From assembly GCA_902630945.1 (NCBI GenBank), contig CACOWV010000002.1, positions 51,526-115,525 of the forward strand: a stretch of DNA of 64,000 nt, in the 5' to 3' direction. The DNA comes from an uncultured Pelagibacteraceae bacterium. GTDB lineage: Bacteria; Pseudomonadota; Alphaproteobacteria; Pelagibacterales; Pelagibacteraceae. The notes below the pieces were generated by a model that saw nothing but the letters and a program-made list of their open reading frames with translations, was not told the DNA's origin and did not search any database. Made by a program: the position numbers and the translations under genes. Below are positions 50,290 to 58,715 of this stretch, piece by piece (position 1 is the first letter of the stretch; each line of letters opens with the position of its first letter).

Positions 50290-50866
50290 ATCAATTGATT
50301 TTTATTTTGATTTTATAAGTCCCTACTCATATTTGGCTTACAAAAGAATAAAATTAATTGTTAAAAAAGATGTATTAAAAATAAATTATAAACCTATTTT
50401 ATTAGGAGGACTTCACAAACTTGGTGGCATTACAGCACCAGCTTTCAATGAACGTAAGATGAAAAACATGAAAAATGATTGTGAATTAGTTGCACTTAAA
50501 AACAAAATTGCTTTTAAATGGAACACTAAATTTCCTATAAATTCAATTCATTTAATGCGTGGTTATTTAATAATTAGTGATGATATCAAAGATAAGTTTT
50601 TTGATATTTGTTTTGATGCTTATTGGAAAAATGATATTGATATTTCCAATGAAAAAAATGTGGGTGAAATTTTAGATTTAGTAAAAATAGATAAAAAAAA
50701 ATTTTTCAAAGATATACAAGATATAAAAATTAAAGATAAATTAAAGAACTTAACAAACGATGCCTTTGAAAAAGATATTTTTGGAGCTCCTACATTTGTA
50801 GTAAATAAAAAAATATTTTGGGGTCAAGACAGATTGGATTATGCGTTGGATGAATACAGCTCTTAA
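50261..50866 (+). CDS. 2-hydroxychromene-2-carboxylate isomerase/DsbA-family (thioredoxin fold)
   Basis: DFYFDFISPYSYLAYKRIK; FGAPTFVVNKKIFWGQDRLDYA. Confidence 0.9.
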   Translation: MPKALIFMTKSIDFYFDFISPYSYLAYKRIKLIVKKDVLKINYKPILLGGLHKLGGITAPAFNERKMKNMKNDCELVALKNKIAFKWNTKFPINSIHLMRGYLIISDDIKDKFFDICFDAYWKNDIDISNEKNVGEILDLVKIDKKKFFKDIQDIKIKDKLKNLTNDAFEKDIFGAPTFVVNKKIFWGQDRLDYALDEYSS

Positions 50867-51282
50867 GTAATTTTAAATTTACTTTGTTTAAGTGCAGCAA
50901 AACCACCATCGATGTGTGAAACTTTTTTAAAACCCATATCTTTTAAAGATTTGGCTGCTAGCGCAGATCTCAAACCACCCGCACAAAATAATACCATCTC
51001 CTTATTAAGATCAAATTTTCCTTCTTTAAAATATGCACTTTCTGGATCTAACCAAAATTCAAGCATACCTCTTGGAATATGGTTTGCTTCTTCAATTTGA
51101 CCTTCATTTTGTAATTCTCTTATATCTCGAATATCAATTAAATTACATTGATTACCAGTAACCATTGAATGAGCTTCATCTGTAGAAATTGTTTTTATTT
51201 CTTTTAGTGCTTCAGAAACTAGAGTTTGGGATGATTTAATTGCCATAATAATGTAAATATTTATATCATAAATTAAAAACAT
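50863..51282 (-). CDS. rhodanese-like domain protein
   Basis: NLIDIRDIRELQNEGQIEEANHIPRGMLEFW; VLFCAGGLRSALAAKSL. Confidence 0.88.
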   Translation of the reverse strand: MFLIYDINIYIIMAIKSSQTLVSEALKEIKTISTDEAHSMVTGNQCNLIDIRDIRELQNEGQIEEANHIPRGMLEFWLDPESAYFKEGKFDLNKEMVLFCAGGLRSALAAKSLKDMGFKKVSHIDGGFAALKQSKFKIT

Positions 51283-52251
51283 ATGAAAAAACTTTTCATA
51301 AAAATCTGTAAATTATTTGGATTTGAGCTTATAGACCAAAATAAATTTTCATCACCAACATTAAATAAAGAGTTAAATGAAGAGCTATCAATATTGAATG
51401 AAAAATCAATTGTATTACCACTGGGAGAAGTTGAAATAACCAGAAAAGTAAAGTCAATTTTAATAATTTTTAGAATGAACACAAATGTAGAAATCTGGGA
51501 TCAAAATAAAAAAAGATTATTTGAACAACCAAAAATAGAATATTCTGTGCGTTCAATTAAATCTTTAATTAAATCAATTAATTTTTGTAAAATAAAGTAT
51601 CCAAATTTAAAGATTAAAACCTTAATTATAGATGACAATTCAAATAATGAGAATTTAAACAGAATTAAAAAAGTTGTTGAAAAAGATGATTTTGAAATAA
51701 TTTCTTTAGATCACAAAAAATTTGAAGCAAAAGTTAAAAAGCAAAATAGTAAGGAAACTTTCTCTAACTTAGCAAGTTTATTACAAAGTTTTGAAATGGG
51801 CAAAAATAGAGGTGAAGATCTTATATTTTTTGTTGAAGATGATTATCTTCATTTTGAGCCAATGTTAGAGGAAATAGTTGCATCTTATGAAAGGATATCA
51901 TCTCAAATAGGTAGAGATATATTCATGTGTCCCTCTGATTATCCATACCTATATATGACAAATGAAAAAACTAATATTTTGATTGGTAATAAAAGACACT
52001 GGCGAACAATAAATAAAACACTTTGTACTTTTATAACTAGCAAAAATTTAGTTAATAAATATTGGGATAATTTTAACAAAACATGTCAAGATCGTCATGA
52101 TCCTTTTGAAAAATATCTTAATGAAATCTATGAAAAAGAAATCTGCATTTCACCAATTAAAAGTTTATCTCTTCATTTAACAAATATTAATTCAAGTTAT
52201 GGACTTTCACCATTTATAGATTTTAAAAAATTATGGGATCAAAATAATTAA
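51283..52251 (+). CDS. glycosyltransferase-like protein (GT-A-like)
   Basis: KTLIIDDNSNNENLNRIKKVVE; DLIFFVEDDYLHF (DxD-like) acidic motif. Confidence 0.6.
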   Translation: MKKLFIKICKLFGFELIDQNKFSSPTLNKELNEELSILNEKSIVLPLGEVEITRKVKSILIIFRMNTNVEIWDQNKKRLFEQPKIEYSVRSIKSLIKSINFCKIKYPNLKIKTLIIDDNSNNENLNRIKKVVEKDDFEIISLDHKKFEAKVKKQNSKETFSNLASLLQSFEMGKNRGEDLIFFVEDDYLHFEPMLEEIVASYERISSQIGRDIFMCPSDYPYLYMTNEKTNILIGNKRHWRTINKTLCTFITSKNLVNKYWDNFNKTCQDRHDPFEKYLNEIYEKEICISPIKSLSLHLTNINSSYGLSPFIDFKKLWDQNN

Positions 52252-52281
52252 AAGCCCTCTTGAGGGAGAGGGCTTTTTTAG
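52251..52281 (+). terminator. rho-independent terminator, probably bidirectional
   Basis: AAAGCCCTC(52251-52259)/GAGGGCTTT(52268-52276) stem followed by T-run on +; A-run on the other side serves -. Confidence 0.8.
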
Positions 52282-52307
52282 TTTAACTAACTAGAGAAAA
52301 ATTTTTT

Positions 52308-52363
52308 AAGGGGCCTTCCAGTATGAGTAACGTTGCGATACACAGAGAAGTGGAAGACCCCTT
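52308..52363. other. composite inverted repeat / candidate structured RNA 3' of amt
   Basis: AAGGGGCCTTCCA(52308-52320)/TGGAAGACCCCTT(52351-52363), 12 of 13 paired; nested GTAT/ATAC stem and AACGTT apex. Confidence 0.6.
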
Positions 52364-52375
52364 GATTGTTAACAA

Positions 52376-53677
52376 TTAGTCACGTATAGCGTATGCGATT
52401 ACACCTGTTTCAGTTACATCAGTACCTTTTGTTTCACCTTCTTTACTTAACCTTAGGCCAATAGTTGCTTTCATTATGCTAAATACAATGTAAGCGACTA
52501 TAAATACAAATATGTTTACCGATAATATACCAATTAACTGAGTGCTAAAATTTGCACCAGAGTTTGTAGCAGGTACAATTAACGTACCCCAAATTCCAGC
52601 AAATAAGTGCGCTGGTATAGCACCAACTACATCATCAATTTGTAATGAAAATAATAGCTTAGTTCCATAAACTACAATCAAACCTCCCACTGCACCAATT
52701 AATATTGCTTCAAAAGGTGCTGGAGACAATGGTTCAGCAGTAATTGCAACCAATCCACCAATACATCCATTTAACATTTGAATTACATCTGTTTTACCAA
52801 AGTGTAATCTTGTAATTATAGCTGCACCCATCACACCACCAGCACCAGCTAAAAATGTATTAATGAAAATAGTTGATACAGCAATTGCATCATCAGCAGT
52901 TCCCATAGCTAATTGTGAACCACCATTAAAACCAAACCAACCTAACCATAAGATAAATACACCAATTGTAACTAACGGTATTGATGAGGCTGCAAATGGC
53001 TTTAGTGGAGCTGGAGAACCAGACTTTGTAAATCTTCCAAGTCTAGGACCAATAATCATTGCGCCAGCTAAAGCAGCTGCGCCACCAGTTGAGTGTACTA
53101 AAGTTGAACCAGCAAAATCAGAGAAACCTAATTCTGCTAACCAACCTCCACCCCACTGCCAACCCATTACGATTGGATAAATAATTCCTGAAAGAATTGC
53201 AGCAAATACAAAAAACGGCCATAACTTTATTCTTTCTGCCATTGTACCTGATACAATTGAAACTGTTGTCGCACAGAAAACCATTTGAAAATACCAATCT
53301 GAACCATCTGAATATCCAGTGTCTACTGCACTACCATCAGACCATGGTATAAATTTTCCGATATAACCACCCTCTGGAATACCATAAGCTAAGTTATAAC
53401 CCACCATCCAGAACATAATTCCTGCAATTGAAAATAAACCTATATTTTTTGCACAGATTACAGATACACTTTTTGATGTAACCATACCTGATTCTAACAT
53501 TGCAAATCCTGCAGCCATAAACATGACTAAGAAACCACAAATCAAAAATAATAGAGTATTAAAAATAAACCCTACTTCAGCAGATACTGTTGTCTCTGCT
53601 ATACCAGCACTGCCCATATTTAGTAAAAAAATTAAACTAATGAGTGGTGCACTTAGTTTTTTTAATAATTTTGTCAT
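52376..53677 (-). CDS. amt: ammonium transporter
   Basis: Signal-like N-term; AGFAMLESGMVTSKS; STLVHSTGGAAALAGAMIIGPR; LGWFGFNGGS. Confidence 0.94.
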   Translation of the reverse strand: MTKLLKKLSAPLISLIFLLNMGSAGIAETTVSAEVGFIFNTLLFLICGFLVMFMAAGFAMLESGMVTSKSVSVICAKNIGLFSIAGIMFWMVGYNLAYGIPEGGYIGKFIPWSDGSAVDTGYSDGSDWYFQMVFCATTVSIVSGTMAERIKLWPFFVFAAILSGIIYPIVMGWQWGGGWLAELGFSDFAGSTLVHSTGGAAALAGAMIIGPRLGRFTKSGSPAPLKPFAASSIPLVTIGVFILWLGWFGFNGGSQLAMGTADDAIAVSTIFINTFLAGAGGVMGAAIITRLHFGKTDVIQMLNGCIGGLVAITAEPLSPAPFEAILIGAVGGLIVVYGTKLLFSLQIDDVVGAIPAHLFAGIWGTLIVPATNSGANFSTQLIGILSVNIFVFIVAYIVFSIMKATIGLRLSKEGETKGTDVTETGVIAYAIRD

Positions 53678-53769
53678 AAGACCTCCCTTAAGGGAATTTG
53701 TTATATTTTTAGTGTAATAAAAAAACTAACGTTGATTACGAAAATTGGGTATGCATTTTTTGCATATAG

Positions 53770-53807
53770 AAACAGCCTTAACGCATTTTTAGTCATTAAG
53801 GCTGTTT
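53770..53807 (-). terminator. hairpin terminator downstream of hupB
   Basis: Perfect 12-bp arms AAACAGCCTTAA(53770-53781)/TTAAGGCTGTTT(53796-53807). Confidence 0.7.
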
Positions 53808-53816
53808 AAGAAAATA

Positions 53817-54092
53817 TTATCTGTTGAATACTTCTTTTAAAGCTTTTGCAGGTAAGAATTTAACCTTTTGAGAAGCAGCAATTTGTATCTGCTCTCCAGT
53901 TCTAGGATTTCTTCCAACTCTAGCTTTTCTTTTAGCTACTTTGTAAGTTCCAAATCCAGCGATTTTAACTGAATCATCAGCTTTTAAAGCATCTAAAATA
54001 GTGTTGGTAATTGTGTCAAATGTTCTTTCAGCATCCGCCTTACTTAGGTTTAAAGCCCCTGAAAGTTTAACAACTAATTGTTTTTTATTCAT
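53817..54092 (-). CDS. hupB: HU family DNA-binding protein
   Basis: MNKKQLVVKLSGALNLSKADAERTFDTI; GFGTYKVAKRKARVGRNPRTGEQIQI. Confidence 0.95.
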   Translation of the reverse strand: MNKKQLVVKLSGALNLSKADAERTFDTITNTILDALKADDSVKIAGFGTYKVAKRKARVGRNPRTGEQIQIAASQKVKFLPAKALKEVFNR

Positions 54093-54250
54093 TATAGCTC
54101 CGGTTTTATTAGGTTAGTCACTATTTTTGTCAAAAGCATTGATAAATCAAGACTTTTTTTAGTATAAAGAATAAAGTTATACACACTATGTAGTGTAATC
54201 TTTAATTTATGTTGATTTTATTGACTTTTTCATGGTTTCCAAAAAAAAAA

Positions 54251-55363
54251 TTATTTAAATAAACCAAGATCTTTTAAGTCATTAAAGGTTGTGAAAAACA
54301 TCAATGATAACAATAAAAACAAACCGATTCGAAAAAATCCCTCTTGAGTTTTTTGTGACAATGGACGACCTAAAACTTTTTCGAATGCATAAAACATCAA
54401 ATGACCACCATCTAACATGGGGATGGGGAACAAATTAATTAATCCCAAACTAATTGAAATGTAAGCCATCATACTAATAAAAGCTAATATGCCAAATTCA
54501 GCTACTTGACCTGATATTTTAGCTATCCTAATTGGTCCACCTAGCTGTGAAGTATCAGCTTTCCCAAAAATCATAGCTCCAATGTATTTTAAAGATGAAG
54601 TGCTTACATAATAAACTTCATTGGCAGCATGATAAATTGCTCTAGCTGGTCCTAATTTTACATGATTAAGTTGATCATTGTAAGCACCTAATTTTATTCC
54701 TACTATTCTTTTATTAATTTGATTTCCTAAATTATCTGTACCTAAAACAGTGTCAGGTTTAATTTTCAAAGTTAATTCATCATAAGATCGCTTTACTTTA
54801 AAGTCTATAATTTCATCGGTAGACATTGTTATATATTTAGAAACATCCATAATACTTTCGACTTTATTACCGTCTATTTCCAAAATAATATCATTTTGTT
54901 TTAATCCACCTGACATTGCAGGACTATTTTTCTGAACTTCATTAATTACCGCTGGAGTAAAATCTTTTCCAACAAAAGTATAAATTGAAAAAAATATGCA
55001 TAAAGCTAATAAAAAATTTGCTAATGGACCACCAAAAACAATCAAAGCTCTTTGATATAATGGTTTTAAGACAAATAGTTTTTTTCTATCTTCCTCATTA
55101 TATTTCTTTATAATTTTTTCTTGATCTGCTTGAGAAAAAACATTTCGATCACCATAAAATTTTACGTAACCACCAAGAGGTATCCAACATACTTTCCATC
55201 TAGTTCCTGATTTATCATTCCATCCAAATATTTCTTGACCAAATCCAATTGAAAAATCTGTAACACCTACACCATATTTTTTTGCGAAATAATAATGACC
55301 ATATTCATGAATAAACACCACTACAAGTATCAATAAAATAAAAGGTAATATATAGCTCAGCAT
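54251..55363 (-). CDS. rseP: RIP site-2 metalloprotease RseP-like
   Basis: VVFIHEYGHYYFAKKYGV (HExxH), PDZ region, LGLINLFPIPMLDGGHLMFYAFE. Confidence 0.93.
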   Translation of the reverse strand: MLSYILPFILLILVVVFIHEYGHYYFAKKYGVGVTDFSIGFGQEIFGWNDKSGTRWKVCWIPLGGYVKFYGDRNVFSQADQEKIIKKYNEEDRKKLFVLKPLYQRALIVFGGPLANFLLALCIFFSIYTFVGKDFTPAVINEVQKNSPAMSGGLKQNDIILEIDGNKVESIMDVSKYITMSTDEIIDFKVKRSYDELTLKIKPDTVLGTDNLGNQINKRIVGIKLGAYNDQLNHVKLGPARAIYHAANEVYYVSTSSLKYIGAMIFGKADTSQLGGPIRIAKISGQVAEFGILAFISMMAYISISLGLINLFPIPMLDGGHLMFYAFEKVLGRPLSQKTQEGFFRIGLFLLLSLMFFTTFNDLKDLGLFK

Positions 55364-55364
55364 T

Positions 55365-56165
55365 TTATAAAGATTTTCTATTAATAATATCTAACCAATT
55401 TTTTAACTCAAGCATTCTTTGTGCCTTATTTGAAACTGATATTTCATCTTTAATAAAAGATATGTGATTTTTAATTTCTTCTTCATCTTTAAATACTTTT
55501 CTTTTTTCAATTAATCTATCTTTTCTAAACTCAATTAAACTTATCATTTTTTCATAAGAAATTTCAGGATGATATTGTAGTCCCCAAATTTTTGAATTAT
55601 TTATTTCAAAATATAAACTTTGAATTTTATTGATACTATTTGAAGCTAAACAAACACAATTTCTAGGTAATGTTACAACTTCATCAAAATTAAATGCTGG
55701 AGAATTAAAGCTTTTTATTTTATTTTTGTAAATAGGATGTTTTAAACCCTCTTTATTTAACAGGATTTCATTAGCAATTCCTATATGAGAATTTACTGCT
55801 TTTTTTACTTCTCCACCTGCGGCTGTAACTGCAACTTGCATGCCCCAACAAATAGCTAATATATTTTTAACTTTTTTTTGACATTCTTTCATAAATTCAA
55901 TTTGTCTTTTTATTTCTGTAGTATTATCATAAATATTCAAACTACTTCCTCCCCAAATTAATCCATCATAATTAGAAAGTTTTTTATTAACTCTATGAAG
56001 ATTTGTGTCTGATGATGGATTAATAACATCATAATTAATATTTTTAATAAAATGATTTAAGCTATCTTGTAAACTTTCAGTGTGAGTTTGAATTCCTACC
56101 CTTGAAAAATCTCTATTTTCCTCTCTTAAATTTCCTTCAACAATAAGAATACTTAAATTACTCAT
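55365..56165 (-). CDS. class I glutamine amidotransferase
   Basis: NILAICWGMQVAVTAAGGEV catalytic Cys; IWGLQYHPEISYE. Confidence 0.85.
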   Translation of the reverse strand: MSNLSILIVEGNLREENRDFSRVGIQTHTESLQDSLNHFIKNINYDVINPSSDTNLHRVNKKLSNYDGLIWGGSSLNIYDNTTEIKRQIEFMKECQKKVKNILAICWGMQVAVTAAGGEVKKAVNSHIGIANEILLNKEGLKHPIYKNKIKSFNSPAFNFDEVVTLPRNCVCLASNSINKIQSLYFEINNSKIWGLQYHPEISYEKMISLIEFRKDRLIEKRKVFKDEEEIKNHISFIKDEISVSNKAQRMLELKNWLDIINRKSL

Positions 56166-57328
56166 ATAAATAATTCACCTGACATACTATGTTGATACAT
56201 AGTTTTCATATCTTCTATTGTTAATTTTTTTGGATTTCCTCCTGTTGAAGGATCGTTTAACGCCATTTTTGATAGTTTATCCAAATCAAAATCTTTTTCA
56301 TCAATAATATCTGAAAGCTTATGAGGTATATTGAGTTTATTTCTTAAATCTAAAATCCAATTTAAAAAACCATTAAAGGTTTTTTCATCTAGATCCAGAT
56401 ATTCAGTTGATCTTATAATTTTATTTTCAATTATATTTTTATTAAAAGTTAAAACATAAGGCATAAATATAGCGTTAGATAAGCCATGATGAATATTATT
56501 TAAAGCATTAATAGGATGACTTAAAGAGTGTATTGCCCCTAAACCTTTTTGAAATGCAGTTGATCCCATACTGGCAGCAGTTAACATATTCATTCTTGCT
56601 TCAATATTTGATCCGTTATTTACTGCCTCTACTAACCACTTCTTTATCAACTTCATTCCCTCTAGGGCAATTCCATCAGCCATTGGATGAAAACCTGAGG
56701 CACAATAAGCTTCTAAATTGTGCGCCAATGCATCCATGCCAGTTGCAGCTGTTAATTTTGGAGAAAGTCCAACTGTAAGTAAAGGATCTAGAATTACAAT
56801 TGATGGTAAAAATTTTGGATGAAAAATAATATTTTTTACACCTGTCTTCTCATTTAAAATCACTGAAGCCCTTCCTGTTTCAGATCCAGTGCCAGCTGTA
56901 GTTGGAACAGCTATAATAGGTGCAATTTTGTCAGAGTTTGCTTTTGTCCAATTATCTCCAACATCCTCAAAATCCCAAATAGGTAGTGTTTGACCTGACA
57001 TAAATGCAATAGCTTTACCCACATCTAAACCACTACCTCCTCCAAAAGCAATCACACCATCACAGTTTTTTTTTTTATAAAAAATAACTCCATTATCAAC
57101 ATTTGTACCAGTTGGATTACCAACAACATCAGAATAAATCTCTAAAATTATATTTTGATCATTTAAATATTTTATAGTTTTTTTTACTATTTCTGAACTT
57201 GCTAAAATATTGTCAGTAACTAATAGTGGTTTTTTTATATTCAATTTCTTACATGCTAAACAAATGTCTTTAATTCTATTTTCACCAACCCATATTGTTG
57301 TTGGATAATTCCAATTAAATTTTTTCAT
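56162..57328 (-). CDS. iron-containing alcohol dehydrogenase
   Basis: GVIAFGGGSGLDVGKAIAFM; PTTAGTGSETGRASVI; GAIHSLSHPINALNNIHHG. Confidence 0.92.
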   Translation of the reverse strand: MKKFNWNYPTTIWVGENRIKDICLACKKLNIKKPLLVTDNILASSEIVKKTIKYLNDQNIILEIYSDVVGNPTGTNVDNGVIFYKKKNCDGVIAFGGGSGLDVGKAIAFMSGQTLPIWDFEDVGDNWTKANSDKIAPIIAVPTTAGTGSETGRASVILNEKTGVKNIIFHPKFLPSIVILDPLLTVGLSPKLTAATGMDALAHNLEAYCASGFHPMADGIALEGMKLIKKWLVEAVNNGSNIEARMNMLTAASMGSTAFQKGLGAIHSLSHPINALNNIHHGLSNAIFMPYVLTFNKNIIENKIIRSTEYLDLDEKTFNGFLNWILDLRNKLNIPHKLSDIIDEKDFDLDKLSKMALNDPSTGGNPKKLTIEDMKTMYQHSMSGELFI

Positions 57329-57330
57329 GT

Positions 57331-57885
57331 TTAAATAGATTGTTTTTTTATAAGTTCCTCAATCTGTTTTATCATAATCTGTGGAGATTTCATTGTGGGA
57401 TATAACTTATAAGCCTCCTCATAGCTCCTAATAGCTTTTTCGTAATTTTTTAATTGAATATTTACTAAGCCTTGGCCTGCAAGTGCTCCAAAGTGTCTTC
57501 CTTCAAGTTGTAACACTTTATCAATATCATTTTGGGATTCTTGAAACTCTCCTAATAAATAAAGAACTGTAGCTCTTTTATTCCATGCTTCTGCCCAATT
57601 TGGATCTAATTCTATAACATCACTAAAAATACTTACAGCTTCATAAAGTTGATTATTTTTGACAAGTTCAGAACCTTTAGACAACATTATTGTGAGTTCA
57701 TTTTTTTTAGGATGTGTGCTCCAAATCTTCCATATTTTTTGTTCTACTTCAAAAGTCAAAATCGGATTATCTGTTTTTAATTCTAGAAAAAGCTTATCTA
57801 GTTGTTTCTTTCTTTCATCAGCTAATGAATTTGATAAACCTAAAAAAAAAGAAATAAAAATAATTAAAAATTTATGAGTTTTCAT
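57331..57885 (-). CDS. secreted TPR-repeat protein
   Basis: Signal peptide; VIELDPNWAEAWNKRATVLYLLGEFQESQNDIDKVLQLEGRHFGALAGQGLV TPR signature. Confidence 0.88.
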   Translation of the reverse strand: MKTHKFLIIFISFFLGLSNSLADERKKQLDKLFLELKTDNPILTFEVEQKIWKIWSTHPKKNELTIMLSKGSELVKNNQLYEAVSIFSDVIELDPNWAEAWNKRATVLYLLGEFQESQNDIDKVLQLEGRHFGALAGQGLVNIQLKNYEKAIRSYEEAYKLYPTMKSPQIMIKQIEELIKKQSI

Positions 57886-57895
57886 ATTTATTTGA

Positions 57896-58465
57896 TTAGT
57901 TATTTTTTATAACTTTATACTCAAAATTTTGAGTTGTTTCATTAATTTGTATAAGTTTCGCTCCATTTCTTGAATGAAATTTACTTGCCATCTCCGTTAA
58001 TGGAGATAAAGTTACTAATCTATTAAGATGATTAGAATTTTTAATTTTTTTAAAAACTTCACTTACTATAAGTTTTCCTCCGCCTTTCTTCTTTGACCAA
58101 ACTGTGTATGCTATTGCTATTTTTCCAACATTTTGATCTCTCTGGGCACTTTGTAAAAATGCATCGTGACTAAATTTATCTAACTCATCCACATTTTTAG
58201 GTATCTCATTGGTGTAAGCGAAACACATAACCGCATGTATTTCGCCCATGTATTTTACGCCATAAATTTTTCTTCCATAACTTCTTCTAAAAACATTGTC
58301 TAATTCTGGTCTTACCGGATCTTCTTTTGTATTACATTCTTTTAATTCTATTAATTCAGCCCCTTTAATCCATTCAAAAAAATTACCAATATTCTTATTA
58401 ATTAGCTGCTTGTTTTTTCTAATTCTGGCTTTAATTCTTGGTTTAAGTTTTTTTTTTAATTTCAT
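57896..58465 (-). CDS. hypothetical protein, GNAT-like
   Basis: IYGVKYMGEIHAVMCFAYTNE ... IAIAYTVWSKKKGGGKLIVSEVFKKI layout suggests GNAT fold; weak. Confidence 0.5.
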   Translation of the reverse strand: MKLKKKLKPRIKARIRKNKQLINKNIGNFFEWIKGAELIELKECNTKEDPVRPELDNVFRRSYGRKIYGVKYMGEIHAVMCFAYTNEIPKNVDELDKFSHDAFLQSAQRDQNVGKIAIAYTVWSKKKGGGKLIVSEVFKKIKNSNHLNRLVTLSPLTEMASKFHSRNGAKLIQINETTQNFEYKVIKNN

Positions 58466-58543
58466 TTTTCTAAAGATTTATGGAAATTTAAGATTAATAG
58501 ACTAATTAGTTTATTATTATATGTATCAATATTTTTCATATAA

Positions 58544-58708
58544 TTAATAATACAATAATAGCAATATTAACCCTATTATTAGCAAGAATATTACCAATGC
58601 AATATAGTTTACTTTTATCTTAAATTTCCTAAAAATTACCTCGCTTATTTTTTCCCAAAAAAGAACAATTAGAAATAAAATAATCGCAGGTATAATAAAT
58701 TTAATCAT
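58544..58708 (-). CDS. 54-aa two-TM small membrane protein (absent from supplied ORF track)
   Basis: Hand translation: MIKFIIPAIILFLIVLFWEKISEVIFRKFKIKVNYIALVIFLLIIGLILLLLYY*. Confidence 0.5.
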   Translation of the reverse strand: MIKFIIPAIILFLIVLFWEKISEVIFRKFKIKVNYIALVIFLLIIGLILLLLYY

Positions 58709-58715
58709 AGTTTAT

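Noticed and set aside
52863-53180. Plus-strand 105-aa ORF
   Set aside because: Antisense to amt
53685-53700. CCCTTAAGGG palindrome upstream of amt
   Set aside because: Short and overlapping the ribosome-binding region; too little evidence for a regulatory site
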